Below, piece after piece: positions 37,788 through 46,826 of a stretch of DNA of 64,000 nucleotides. The DNA is from an uncultured Bacteroides sp. (GTDB lineage: Bacteria; Bacteroidota; Bacteroidia; Cytophagales; Cyclobacteriaceae): contig CABHOV010000053.1 of assembly GCA_902168185.1 (NCBI GenBank), positions 58,473 through 122,472 on the forward strand, given 5' to 3'. The position numbers and the translations under genes were made by a program. Below the pieces are notes generated by a model. The model was not told where the DNA came from and made no database searches. It saw only the letters and a list, made by a program, of their open reading frames with translations. Every line of letters begins with the position of its first letter. Position 1 is the first letter of the stretch.

Positions 37788-38694
37788 TGTTAAAATTAAA
37801 AAAAATATCGTTACGCTCCCCGTCTTTGTTGATGTTCTTTACAGCTTGTCCAACATTGATGAGCCTTCGAGTTTCGAAGAACATAAACAGCCAAGCGAAA
37901 TAAAGTTGGCTAGGACTGGGTGTCTGTCGGCTACTAGCGCTGAGCTTGAAAGAAAGCATTCCATTGTGTTTGATTTGCTGCCCAGGACGCTATAAATACT
38001 TTAAACCTGAGCAACCGATGGCAATCACGAAAGATTAAGCTTTCACTTATCGGGGAAGTTCATAGAATAGTTTGCTGCTTTGTTCAGGTCAATCGAAAAA
38101 TGATCATCACTATAATATAGGGGGGATTATATATGAATACCACGCGCAGTTATGGTTATATTTTATTCTTGCATATAGTTCATTATGGAAGAAGATGGAT
38201 AATTCAATTTAGCGCTACGCAATGTGCTTTGTGTTTTTTGTTCTATTCAATTTCACCGCGGCAACAATTTTTATAATTTACGCGAGGCTTCATATATCTA
38301 GAACAACCTCGCCGATACTGATATATAGTTATGATCATTTTGAAAGTAATACTACCCATGTTTTTACATAGCCTACGTCAAAAATAGAAAGTATATAACG
38401 TTGTTCGAGAGTATCAAAAGCGTCCCAAAGGTTTAAGATTTATTATGACCATAGTTTATTACAGGCTATGACAGCAGAGGTAGCAGAGGTATATTTTAGA
38501 ACTATAATTCTTTGCAAGCACTGTATTGATCCTATATATACTGGAATATCGTTGAAGTGAGGGCCGCACTGTTCGCCACCGGCCGCCGTTCGCTATTTTC
38601 CGTACACGCGTGCTGTGGATTTCCTTCAAAATACGCTGATTTCGCATCGGCCTGCTATTTGTTCTACAACTGTTGAAATAATAATAATAGACGC
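37788..38694. other. 907-bp gene-free AT-rich region
   Basis: This is the longest gap in the window, upstream of both the sensor kinase (minus) and the PadR gene (plus). Short frames at 37714-37959 and 38459-38647 on the minus strand have no coding character. I see many TATATA tracts and a six-G run at 38123-38128, but no convincing hairpin or TAnnTTTG core. Confidence 0.5.
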
Positions 38695-39015
38695 ATGTCC
38701 GGACGTATATACCTTGGCGAACTAGAAGAACTCATATTGTTGATGGTCGCACTCATCGGTGAAGACGCTTATGGGGTTTCCATTACAAAGGAGCTTGAAG
38801 AGCAAACAGGGCGCGTGATTACCATCAGCGCCGCGCATGCAGCGCTGCACAGGCTGGAAGAAAAAGGATTTGTAAAGTCGAAAATGGGAGGAGCTTCGAT
38901 GGAGCGGGGAGGACGACGAAAGAGACTGTTTCAAATCACAGCTTACGGTCGCCAGACATTGGAAGAACTACGCGAGGTGCGCAATACAATCTGGGCTCAA
39001 ATTTTAACTACCTGA
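38695..39015 (+). CDS. PadR-family regulator
   Basis: This 106-residue winged-helix protein has the PadR core: YLGELEELILLMVALIGEDA, YGVSITKELEEQTGRVITIS, AALHRLEEKGFVKSKMGG, GRRKRLFQITAYGRQTLEEL. It lacks the long C-terminal helical domain, making it the short subfamily-2 form that dimerises through a final helix. Its stop overlaps the permease ATG by one base, so the two are co-translated. By analogy with PadR-transporter pairs it probably represses its own operon until the exported compound appears. Confidence 0.93.
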   Translation: MSGRIYLGELEELILLMVALIGEDAYGVSITKELEEQTGRVITISAAHAALHRLEEKGFVKSKMGGASMERGGRRKRLFQITAYGRQTLEELREVRNTIWAQILTT

Positions 39016-41675
39016 TGGCAACTTATCCACAACCTCCCAAATGGGCCGAGGCGCTCGTTCAGCGTCTGGCTCCTGCGCATCTGGCAGAAGAGATCAAGGG
39101 CGACCTATACGAAATGTTTTTGTCCGACGTGAAGCACTTCAGCGAAAGTAGTGCGCGACGGAGATATGCATGGCGTGTGATTGGATTTCTTGCCAAAGCG
39201 TTTTTCTGGAAACGATTAACCCAACAAAATCACAATATGACCGGAAGCTATTTTAAGATGGCCAGGCGAAGCCTGCTGGCCAGCAAAAGCACAACAGCCA
39301 TTAACGTTCTGGGCCTGGTGATCGGCATTGCCTCGGCACTGGCGATTATTTCCATCATCCGGTTCGAACTCAGCTTCGATACGTTCCATACAGACTATAA
39401 GAACACCTATAGGATGGTAAGGGTAAGCGGTGCAGACCTCTCGGAATTTCGCACCGGTATCCCGTATGCCATCCCTCCGGCGATGAAAGATATTGCAGGC
39501 ATCCGAAAAATGACCAAGCTGGAATACCTGGGTGGATCCAGCGTTGATGTGCTGAATGCTGATGGCAAGTTCGAAAGACAGTTTGTTGAAGAAAGCGGCG
39601 TGGTGACGGTTGAGCCGGAGTTCTTTGATGTTATCGATTTTCCGGGCAGTCCTATACAATGGATTTCGGGTGAGCGACATACCTCGCTCCGTGAGCCCGG
39701 CAGTGTGGTTGTTACCAGCAGCATTGCCAAGAAATATTTCGGCGACCAGGACCCCATTGGCAAGACACTTCGTTTCCAGAAAGCATTCGATTTCAAGATC
39801 ACTGGTGTTGTCGCGGACTTCCCTGCCAATACGGATTTCCCGTTCAGCATGCTTGTGTCGTATTCGACGATGCCGCTGCTCTTCGAAGAGCGTATGTCGG
39901 ATTGGACGAGCGTGAATGATGGACATTCGGTTTTCGTTGTTCTCCAGGACGGCGCTGAAGTGAAAGATGTGGAGGAGCAGATCGCCAAACTGCACGCTGC
40001 AAATGTTGGAAAAGATCTCTCGAGCTATCGTCATTATTTTTTGCAGCCGCTCAGCGAGATGCACTTCGATCCGAACTTCGGCACCTTCAGCAGGAGGACC
40101 ATTACGCACAATACTATTTTCGCCCTTAAGCTGATCGTCCTTTGCCTTTTGGCTGTGGGCTGCATTAACTACGTGAACCTGTCAACGGCGCAGTCGACAC
40201 TGCGCTCAAAGGAGATCGGTATGCGCAAGATCATGGGAAGCAGTCAGAAGAACCTGATCGTACAGTTTCTCGTGGAGACGCTCATCATTGCTCTTATCGC
40301 GGCCTTCGCGGCGCTCGCCCTGGTTGGAGTCGCTATGCCATCGCTAGTCTCGATGCTGGGCCTGCAGGTAGGAATCAACTTCCTGGACCCGTTCCTGTGG
40401 ATTACCCTGGCATCAATCATCGGCGTTGTTACCCTTTGTGCGGGACTATATCCGGCGCTATTGATTGCAAAGTTCAATCCGATCTCGGCCATCAAAAATC
40501 AGTTTGCCACCGGGCGCATTGCCGGTGTGAGCCTGAGGAAAACACTTGTCGTTATCCAATTCACAGCAACGCAGGTACTGGCAGTGGCAACGTTTATCGT
40601 GGTCGCTCAAATGGATTTTTTCAGAAACGTAGACATGGGCTTCGACCGCAAGGCTGCTATCGTTACAATGCGCCTACGCCTGCAGGACAACGATCACTCT
40701 TCACTCAGTTCTTTTGAGTCCGAATTAAGAAGGCTGCCTTTTGTAGAGAATGTTGCTAAAAGCTTTACGTTGCCATCGGGTGTAGACCGCAATAGAAATT
40801 CACGCAACATTGGTAAACCGGATGCCAATGAGGTACAGGATTACCAGAACTATGAATACTCTGCCATTGACGAAAATTACCTTGACCTGTATGGGATCCG
40901 GTTGCTCGCAGGGCGCAATATAACGCCGGCTGATTCGGGTAAAAATATTCTTGTGAACGAGACCCTAATGAAAAATTTGGGTTACCAAAACCCGGCTGAT
41001 ATTGTAGGGGCAGAACTGAAGGTAGGGGGTAATGATCGGGTGCACGTGGTTGGCGTGATCAACGACTACTATGGGAATTCACTAAAGGAACGTGTTGACA
41101 ACATCGCCCTTGACGCCGATGCCGGTCGCTTTCGCCAGGTGAGCGTTAAGCTTAATCTTGCCGCCGGTCAGAATATGACTGATGTGCTGACAAAGCTTGA
41201 ACAGACCTGGAAATCCTTCTATCCGGAAGATGCTTTTCAGTATCGCTTTTTAGATGATAACATCGCCATGTTTTATGAGCAGGAATTGAAGTACTCCCGG
41301 CTGTTCCAGATTTTTTCAATGCTGTTTGTTCTGATCGGATGCTTAGGGTTGTATGGCCTGATCACCTTTATAGCCAACAGAAAAGGGAAGGAGATTGCGG
41401 TACGAAAAACACTCGGGGCAAGTGTGGGTAATATAATTATCATGTTCTCCCGTGAATATATAGCGCTCATCACTGTATCATTTGCCTTGGCGGTTCCCTT
41501 GGCCTGGTACGGCGTCAATGAATGGCTTATGAATTTTGAAAACCATATCGATGTCCAATGGTGGCTGTTTGCCGTGCCGGGTGTGATCGTACTGGCGATC
41601 GCCCTTGCAGTAGTGTGTATGAAATCATTCAATGCGGCGATGGCAAACCCCGTGGATAAGCTCAGGAATGAATAA
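39015..41675 (+). CDS. FtsX-like ABC permease with N-terminal prefix domain
   Basis: The 886-residue protein has a roughly 75-residue soluble prefix (MATYPQPPKWAEALVQRLAP, HLAEEIKGDLYEMFLSD) that is seen only in permeases paired with PadR genes in Bacteroidota. The prefix precedes a full duplicated permease: helix 1 (NVLGLVIGIASALAIISII), a MacB_PCD periplasmic domain, three helices with INYVNLSTAQST and EIGMRKIMGSSQ, a second periplasmic domain, and the last block LGLYGLITFIANRKGKEIAV. It should export or move a lipophilic compound with a separate ATPase, which is not encoded nearby. It is closely similar in design to the truncated permease at 61506. Confidence 0.93.
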   Translation: MATYPQPPKWAEALVQRLAPAHLAEEIKGDLYEMFLSDVKHFSESSARRRYAWRVIGFLAKAFFWKRLTQQNHNMTGSYFKMARRSLLASKSTTAINVLGLVIGIASALAIISIIRFELSFDTFHTDYKNTYRMVRVSGADLSEFRTGIPYAIPPAMKDIAGIRKMTKLEYLGGSSVDVLNADGKFERQFVEESGVVTVEPEFFDVIDFPGSPIQWISGERHTSLREPGSVVVTSSIAKKYFGDQDPIGKTLRFQKAFDFKITGVVADFPANTDFPFSMLVSYSTMPLLFEERMSDWTSVNDGHSVFVVLQDGAEVKDVEEQIAKLHAANVGKDLSSYRHYFLQPLSEMHFDPNFGTFSRRTITHNTIFALKLIVLCLLAVGCINYVNLSTAQSTLRSKEIGMRKIMGSSQKNLIVQFLVETLIIALIAAFAALALVGVAMPSLVSMLGLQVGINFLDPFLWITLASIIGVVTLCAGLYPALLIAKFNPISAIKNQFATGRIAGVSLRKTLVVIQFTATQVLAVATFIVVAQMDFFRNVDMGFDRKAAIVTMRLRLQDNDHSSLSSFESELRRLPFVENVAKSFTLPSGVDRNRNSRNIGKPDANEVQDYQNYEYSAIDENYLDLYGIRLLAGRNITPADSGKNILVNETLMKNLGYQNPADIVGAELKVGGNDRVHVVGVINDYYGNSLKERVDNIALDADAGRFRQVSVKLNLAAGQNMTDVLTKLEQTWKSFYPEDAFQYRFLDDNIAMFYEQELKYSRLFQIFSMLFVLIGCLGLYGLITFIANRKGKEIAVRKTLGASVGNIIIMFSREYIALITVSFALAVPLAWYGVNEWLMNFENHIDVQWWLFAVPGVIVLAIALAVVCMKSFNAAMANPVDKLRNE

Positions 41676-41684
41676 ATGGTCAGT

Positions 41685-41755
41685 TCGTCAAGTGCTGCTA
41701 TTTGACGAGCCGACCTAATATATATACCAAAATATAGGCTGCTATATTTTGGTAT
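41685..41755 (+). terminator. Two adjacent hairpins after the permease gene
   Basis: The first hairpin is TCGTCAA/TTGACGA (41685-41691 with 41702-41708). The second is a 14-bp AT-rich perfect stem, ATACCAAAATATAG with CTATATTTTGGTAT (41724-41737, 41742-41755), with a four-base loop. There is no clear T-run, so this may be a weak terminator or a transcript-end stabiliser. Confidence 0.5.
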
Positions 41756-41905
41756 TAAGAAAGCACATGCTACTGTTCACAATGATACAGTGCATGCATT
41801 AAAAGTGAACATTGGCGGTGCTCAAATGCCTTGAAATCATCATTTATACGTTGGCCACATTTTTGATAATTCATAACTATAAGTGCAATCTGTAAATCAA
41901 TCTAT

Positions 41906-42304
41906 ATGAAAAGAATAACAATCCTTACATTCTCTTTGTTGTCCCTGGCTTTAGCGTGCTGCAATTCCGGAAGTTCAACCTCAACGGCTGTAAGCAACGG
42001 GCAGGAGAGCGTGAAGATCTCCGATAACGACAACACCTATACAGTCGAAGCAAGTTTTGACGAAGACAAGACTACTGACGTATTGCAGTATATCAATGAA
42101 GCTGTTAAACCAAATTCTATTTTTAGTTCCCAAGACGAGCGCATCGATGCCCGTGCGTCACTTTCCGATGGCGGCGTTATTGACCTCAAAGCCCGCAGAG
42201 GCGAACTCACGCTGACCTTTGACAAGAAAGCTAACAGTGAGGAGGCCTACCATCGCGTCAAGGAGCTGGGAGAAGGAGTGATGAAGATCTGTGATGTGAG
42301 GTAA
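41906..42304 (+). CDS. Small lipoprotein of unknown function
   Basis: The 132-residue precursor has a lipobox signal ending LALACCNSGSS (Cys18 or 19). The mature part is Ser/Thr-rich at first and then a compact alpha/beta domain (VEASFDEDKTTDVLQYINEA, VIDLKARRGELTLTFDKK, YHRVKELGEGVMKICDV). I do not recognise a family. It stands alone, and the stretch after its stop contains a perfect palindrome GGTATATATACC (42340-42351) and short CCTATA repeats but no clear terminator. Confidence 0.7.
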   Translation: MKRITILTFSLLSLALACCNSGSSTSTAVSNGQESVKISDNDNTYTVEASFDEDKTTDVLQYINEAVKPNSIFSSQDERIDARASLSDGGVIDLKARRGELTLTFDKKANSEEAYHRVKELGEGVMKICDVR

Positions 42305-42407
42305 CTTTAACTGGAGTGCGAGAGTGGAAAGTATGATGAGGTATATATACCTATACCTATACCTGTAATAAAAAAAGCAAACCCTTAACCATTATTGTAT
42401 TTCGAGA

Positions 42408-42725
42408 TTATAGTAAAAATTTTCCCCGGTCTACCTTAAATTGATCGACCGTTAAATTGCGTATGGTCATTACTTGCTCAAGGGAAGTGGGGTAGATGAA
42501 ACCGAAAGTATTTTTTGCCGTGGTGATTCTGACCGGCAATCTGAAATCGGCAAACTCGGCCCGCCAACGATAAGCAACTTGCAAGTCTTTACCGCGTTGT
42601 TCCAACCTGGCCATAAACACGGGTAGGTTCGCCGTATATAAATACTGATTGAAAAGGTAATTGTAATCTTTGCCAAGGCGGTTATTGATGAATTCAATCA
42701 ACGCTTTGTTTGTTAGCCGATACAA
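42408..42725 (-). pseudogene. C-terminal fragment of an M1-family aminopeptidase
   Basis: About 105 codons encode RLTNKALIEFINNRLGKDYN, then LFNQYLYTANLPVF and WRAEFADFRLPVRIT. This looks like the very end of a Bacteroidota M1 metallopeptidase (the helical C-terminal domain after the zinc site). Neither the HExxH zinc motif nor any catalytic region is present. The frame opens with TTG directly inside an AraC-type gene remnant, so it is not an intact gene. Confidence 0.7.
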
Positions 42726-42937
42726 AAAATGGTTGCAAAAGGAAAAAGATCAAAAGTAAAATGATGATCTGAAAGTCCGGACCTCCAATGGAAAGTTTCA
42801 AATCCATTGTAGGCGAGGGCAAACATCTGCAGGGCGCCGGGATGCTTTCTGTTGGAGATCAGAATTAAACTGAATATCAGGCCTTGGATTGCTCCAAAAA
42901 GGATCAGCAGATTGGCTACACTGAAGTTGAGCTCCAT
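42713..42937 (-). pseudogene. N-terminal membrane part of an AraC-type regulator, truncated
   Basis: Starting at the ATG at 42937, the frame gives MELNFSVANLLILFGAIQGL, then LALAYNGFETF-like and FDLFPFATIFCIG. This is the opening of the Bacteroidota membrane-anchored AraC regulators (usually seven helices followed by an AraC domain). The open frame ends after 75 codons at the point where the M1 peptidase fragment begins. All further helices and the DNA-binding domain are missing. Confidence 0.68.
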
Positions 42938-43075
42938 ACACGAGCCGTAATGACAAATATAACGAAGCTGGCATACTCTTGTCAAGATATATATCCCATG
43001 AGATAAGGTCAAAAATACAGAGTGTAAAAGTAGATGTTTGTGTGTCTTTGTTTTTCGTGACTGCCCAGCGTAATG

Positions 43076-43516
43076 TCAAAGCGGGTGTCGATTTAAAACT
43101 AGCCAGTACATCCCCAAGTCGGAGATCGCTTTTGAGAATTTGTCAAACTCTATAGGTTTTACAATATAACTGTTGGCACCTAGATTATAAGCATGCTCTA
43201 TATCCGGATCCTGACTTGAGGAAGTTAATACTACCACAGGAATCTTTTCGGTTAGAGAATTTTGCTTGATTTTTTTCAGTACTTCCATGCCCGTGACCTT
43301 GGGCAGTTTCAAATCCAGTAAAATCACCTTCGGAACGAGTTCGGTTTTACGACCCTCAAAGACGCCTGTTCCAAAAAGAAAATCCAATGCTTCAGCACCG
43401 TCTTTCAGATGGATAAGTTTGTTGGCCAGGTGACTTTTTGTGAGGGCTCGAATCGTTAATTCGGCATCGTCAAAGTTGTCTTCAACTAACAATATTTCGA
43501 TTTCATCATGACCCAT
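43076..43516 (-). CDS. Single-domain response regulator (Rcp1/CheY-like)
   Basis: The 146-residue receiver domain has ILLVEDNFDDAELTIRAL with acidic Glu12/Asp13, the phospho-acceptor Asp68 in VILLDLKLPKVTG, VVVLTSSSQDPD and the Lys in YIVKPIEF. No output domain is present. It resembles the Rcp1-type regulators that accept phosphate from phytochrome-like and PAS kinases. The PAS kinases in the window at 47190 and 50072 are possible partners (inference). It is alone on its strand. Confidence 0.92.
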   Translation of the reverse strand: MGHDEIEILLVEDNFDDAELTIRALTKSHLANKLIHLKDGAEALDFLFGTGVFEGRKTELVPKVILLDLKLPKVTGMEVLKKIKQNSLTEKIPVVVLTSSSQDPDIEHAYNLGANSYIVKPIEFDKFSKAISDLGMYWLVLNRHPL

Positions 43517-43675
43517 AGAATATATTTACATGAATGTATATTCCAAGGTGAGGTAAAAAATGATACCCTCAAAAAAATGGGCTATAAAAAGTGGTGACAG
43601 TGTTGTAACCTATATATTTTCCGGCACTTAAACTTACCGTGTTTTGTAACGATAGTGTATAGATATATAAATCGA

Positions 43676-44055
43676 ATGACCAAGACCGTTTTCATAGTAG
43701 ATGATGATCCTGATGACTTGGAGATCCTGTCAGAGTTAATCCATGAGTTTGACTCAGAAATAGTTTGTAGAAATTATCGGAGCCCCGAAGATGCATTAAG
43801 GGAAATAAGGATGGAATTCTGCCGCACTATATCTTCTTGGACATCAATTTGCCAAGGGTGACAGGTGATAAATACCTCACTGAATTTAGAGGCCGTAAGG
43901 AGCTAACCAATAAGGTCATCATCATGCAGTCAACGACGATCGATCCGAAGATTATCCAAGGCTTAAAAAGTAAGGGAGCTGATTTTGTTTTCGAAAAACC
44001 TACGACCGTAGCAATGTACAGACGGTTCTTAAAGGAAGTACTGTGCGAATACTGA
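43676..44055 (+). pseudogene. Response regulator gene broken by a frameshift
   Basis: The first half, MTKTVFIVDDDPDDLEILSE to EDALREIR (43676 to about 43810), carries the acidic pocket. The second half continues in another frame as ILPHYIFLDINLPRVTGDKY, with the phospho-acceptor Asp, to KGADFVFEKPTT (ending 44055). Joined, they make one normal receiver of about 125 residues. The break lies around 43808-43822 and equals one missing base. No classic slippery heptamer is seen there, so it is mutation or a sequencing error rather than programmed frameshifting. Confidence 0.75.
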
Positions 44056-44096
44056 ACCGATATTAGAACTATGGGTATCTATAGAATGCAATAAGC

Positions 44097-44161
44097 ATTC
44101 CCGATCAGGAACATTTGATATCTGCCTAAGGATTTGTCGCATAAAATTTCCGATCGGGAAT
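44097..44161. repeat. 10-bp inverted repeat, possible bidirectional terminator
   Basis: ATTCCCGATC (44097-44106) and GATCGGGAAT (44152-44161) are perfect inverted arms 45 bases apart, between a plus-strand gene end and a minus-strand gene end. The loop is long for a terminator. Confidence 0.4.
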
Positions 44162-44288
44162 AAATATAGGGGGCCCGCCGGCATCAAGAAACTTCGGGCC
44201 TTCTGTGGAATTTAATTTTACCTGCTGCATTTATAATCCATGGCTTCTTAAGTAGCGGATAAAATATAGGAGCGTTTCAAACCTGCTG

Positions 44289-45029
44289 CTACCAGATAAG
44301 ACCCGGCAAGGCTCCAATGCCGTCATGGTCCAATGTTATCCTGTCTATATCCCGGTAATAGCTTTGTCTCCAAATCCATAAGTATGGTTTATTATTTTTA
44401 AAAATCTTCAGCTCAGTACAATTGCCATGTTCATCAAACATTCTTGTTCCCTGTAGCGTGCTATCGTCGGGCTCGAATTGAACGAAATATCCGGTGCGCC
44501 GTCCTTGTTTGTACGTTATGATCTCATGCTTGACCAGCCTTTCATATTGGTCAAAACTTTTAATCTCTTTCAATGTGTCAAGTGTTGAATTATAGATAAG
44601 CTCGTCAATAGCAATAACCACGCTTTTATTTTTTTTAATTTTTCTCACCAGGTTTCCCTCGGCTTCAAATGATATTTCGAAGGAGTCGGAATTGATGCGT
44701 TCAATGGCATTCAAGGATTCATACTGTATAGTTGTTTTGCCAGCGGCGAAGAAGCGATTGTTAAACTGAATGATCTCGGTTAACGCACGGTCGTCATCAA
44801 ATTCGAACTCATAATTTTCAGATGTCAGCGTATCGGGTAGATATTTTAGGTTTGCACTATCCCCGCCATGTTCGGTGACGGTCATTTTCCATTCGATAAT
44901 CTGGAGAGGCCTGTGGTCAGAGGAAATAAAATAGGAGTCCAATAAATTCCTCTCAAAATGTTTTTTACTTTCCGGGGTGCACGAAGCGATTATGATCAGC
45001 AGGAATGCGAGGAGGATTTGATTTTTCAA
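44289..45029 (-). CDS. Lipoprotein of unknown function
   Basis: The 246-residue precursor has signal and lipobox ILLAFLLIIIASC (Cys17). The mature part is rich in charged beta-strand segments (ENYEFEFDDDRALTEIIQFN, AEGNLVRKIKKNK, ERLVKHEIITYKQGRRTGYF, MFDEHGNCTELKIFKNNKPY). These recall the strand-turn repeats of RHS/YD-like or MORN-type Bacteroidota lipoproteins, but no family is assigned. It is probably outer-membrane anchored, and it is monocistronic. Confidence 0.7.
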   Translation of the reverse strand: MKNQILLAFLLIIIASCTPESKKHFERNLLDSYFISSDHRPLQIIEWKMTVTEHGGDSANLKYLPDTLTSENYEFEFDDDRALTEIIQFNNRFFAAGKTTIQYESLNAIERINSDSFEISFEAEGNLVRKIKKNKSVVIAIDELIYNSTLDTLKEIKSFDQYERLVKHEIITYKQGRRTGYFVQFEPDDSTLQGTRMFDEHGNCTELKIFKNNKPYLWIWRQSYYRDIDRITLDHDGIGALPGLIW

Positions 45030-45406
45030 AGCTTTATGATAATCCTAAATATAACAAATGGAGAAAATATCCAACCTGGATATGAAAAAAGCATTTCGAT
45101 TTATTTAAGCTAGGGAAGTAAGTTAAGATCAATTCACGTTGCCCATGAGTAATAATCCGATTAAGGTATTGGAGAGTATGTAGGTATCACCCCTAAATGT
45201 GTATAATATATGCTATACATTATATGAATATCTTTCGCATAATACAAAGTGTTCTGATCGTTTCCGTTGATTTCTTGTACTGTTGCGTGCTGCGATCACT
45301 GGGTTTGAGGTATCAGCAGATAAGCAAGGACTTGGCAAGCATTGCAATGAGCCTGTATAGTACAAGAGCATGATTATAATTTTTAAAAATATACTCTTTG
45401 GACGAC

Positions 45407-45490
45407 TATATTTGCCCGCCCGCTTATCAAGCGTAGGTGGGTTAGGTAAAAGTAAAGCCGATAAGCCAGGCGGGATTTATCGGCTTTTTT
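45407..45490 (+). ncRNA. Candidate small RNA with own promoter and terminator
   Basis: A promoter core TATATTTG (45407-45414, exact TAnnTTTG) precedes a GC-rich 75-base segment. The 5' hairpin is CGCTT-atc-AAGCG (45421-45433), which can extend through CCCGC/GTGGG. An intrinsic terminator ends the unit: AAAGCCGATAA (45454-45464) with TTATCGGCTTT (45477-45487) and a T-run to 45490. No ORF is present. The -33 box is not clear. It could also be a leader of the gene at 45799, but the strong terminator and 300-bp distance argue for a stand-alone RNA. I do not recognise a known RNA family. Confidence 0.5.
45454..45490 (+). terminator. Intrinsic terminator of the candidate small RNA
   Basis: An 11-bp perfect stem with a 12-base loop is followed by TTTTTT. 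Confidence 0.85.
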
Positions 45491-45798
45491 GTGATTAAGA
45501 CATGAAGGATTTAATCAGTATCTGCTATGGCAGTATATCATATTTCTTTTATAGCAGTGCAAAAAAAAATAAAGATGTAATCGGAATGCGCGTAAAGTGT
45601 TTACATTGATTGGGCTAACGGGATGGTCATTATTATTAGTCCTTCATTTCCATCAATATATATTCATTTAGATATTTGCCAGGCCAACTTGCAGCAAAGC
45701 CTGTTGAAGAATCTTATTTCTTGTTATATACTTATGGACTGCAAACATCATATTACCTTGGGCTTTAGAAAGCGTAAATTTTATTCTATAAATTAAGA

Positions 45799-46044
45799 AT
45801 GACACCACAAATCAAAATAGGGGACACTTATATGCTCGATGGCAAAACTCCTGTTAGAGTGTTGAAAAGCTTGAATCGCTCAAAGACGACTTTTAGTATT
45901 GAGATGCCGGATCATAGCATTGATACTGCCACTATAGAACGCCTCCAGGTCCAGTCAGTAGACGCGGCTTCTATAGATACCGAAGCAGACCTGTTTGACG
46001 TAGAGCCTGCAATGCACTCCATGCCAGAGATAGACAACGATTGA
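45799..46044 (+). CDS. Small acidic protein of unknown function
   Basis: The 81-residue protein has an N-terminal beta-rich part (IKIGDTYMLDGKTPVRVLKS) resembling small SH3-like barrels and an acidic tail (DTEADLFDVEPAMH, ending EIDND). Codon use looks coding. No family is recognised. It is cytoplasmic and stands alone after the candidate RNA. Confidence 0.5.
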   Translation: MTPQIKIGDTYMLDGKTPVRVLKSLNRSKTTFSIEMPDHSIDTATIERLQVQSVDAASIDTEADLFDVEPAMHSMPEIDND

Positions 46045-46068
46045 TGAGGTGCGAGAAAGTTTAGACGA

Positions 46069-46221
46069 ATGATTCACGAACTTTATAGACCAGGTGAGAA
46101 CCTGTCGCAACAACAGGATTAAGTATTTGGTGAAAAGCAGGTTGCCTTCGAATATTTTCAGCAACAATTTGATATCGAACTAAGTGATCGCAAATATGAA
46201 TTTCTTTCCCGTGAGCTTTAA
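46069..46221 (+). pseudogene. Possible small gene with an internal stop
   Basis: From the ATG at 46069 the frame reads MIHELYRPGENLSQQQD, then TAA at 46120. It continues in the same frame as VFGEKQVAFEYFQQQFDIEL to SREL and a stop at 46221. Both halves look like one protein of about 50 residues. The call rests only on coding appearance. If the family is real, a point mutation has killed the gene. Confidence 0.3.
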
Positions 46222-46502
46222 GGAACTACTCATATCCCGTTGACCCTCTTCACTATTTATCCGTTATCACGAGTATAAGGGCGGCAGATGTGGAGGGACT
46301 ACATGTGCATTGTGGAGCTTACTATGGTGGAGCTGGTTAATATTTCGTTTGCCGCTTATGACCGCTAGGAGGTTTCAGTATCGTTGTAAGGAAGTGTAGA
46401 TCAAATAAACTCCGGATATGCATTGGATTATGCATGTATATAAAACAGGAGAGTTGATCTTTTCTGACTTATTCTGCTACTTTGAATTTTGGTGATTGTT
46501 GA

Positions 46503-46826
46503 ATGAGCACTCTTTCCAGACCCGTATCGCACGTTCCTTTAAAAAGAGCGTTGTTAAATTGCATAGACATATTGAGGCCGTGTGCTGAAGTACTCCGCAG
46601 CATTGAGGACACCAAGCTGGAAAAACATATCATGGCAATTACGTTGTGTCAAAAGGATTGTAAACGAGCCTTAAAAGCTATTGAAGATAACTCGGAACAG
46701 TTACGCGAAGCCATGCCCGTGCTATCACGTTCGTTGAGGAAATGTATTGTATCGTGTCGTCAGATTGAGCTGGATATTTTTCAAAAGGCGATCGTGGCGT
46801 TGGAAGATTGTCTGGGTGAAATTTAA
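46503..46826 (+). CDS. Cys-rich four-helix small protein
   Basis: The 107-residue protein is predicted all-helical, with seven cysteines, four of them in two CxxxC motifs (LCQKDC, Cys49/53; KCIVSC, Cys81/85) plus Cys20, 27 and 103. The pattern, one or two Cys on each of about four helices with most facing inward, recalls DUF326-like and copper-storage (Csp) four-helix bundles. Csp proteins have more cysteines, though. No signal peptide is present, so it is cytoplasmic. It could bind a metal or act as a redox protein. The family link is inference from pattern only. Confidence 0.55.
   Translation: MSTLSRPVSHVPLKRALLNCIDILRPCAEVLRSIEDTKLEKHIMAITLCQKDCKRALKAIEDNSEQLREAMPVLSRSLRKCIVSCRQIELDIFQKAIVALEDCLGEI

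Larger units (their letters stand above)
45030..45798. other. Intergenic region containing a candidate small RNA
   Basis: The 769-bp gap has no ORF of note. It contains the promoter-hairpin-terminator unit at 45407-45490. The rest is AT-rich with no clear element. Confidence 0.6.

Noticed and set aside
42340..42367. Palindrome GGTATATATACC and CCTATA repeats as a terminator or repeat array
   Set aside because: Only two to three short copies and no T-run; it may simply reflect the general TATA richness.
43808..43822. Programmed frameshift in the response regulator
   Set aside because: No slippery heptamer or downstream pseudoknot is visible, so mutation or sequencing error is simpler.
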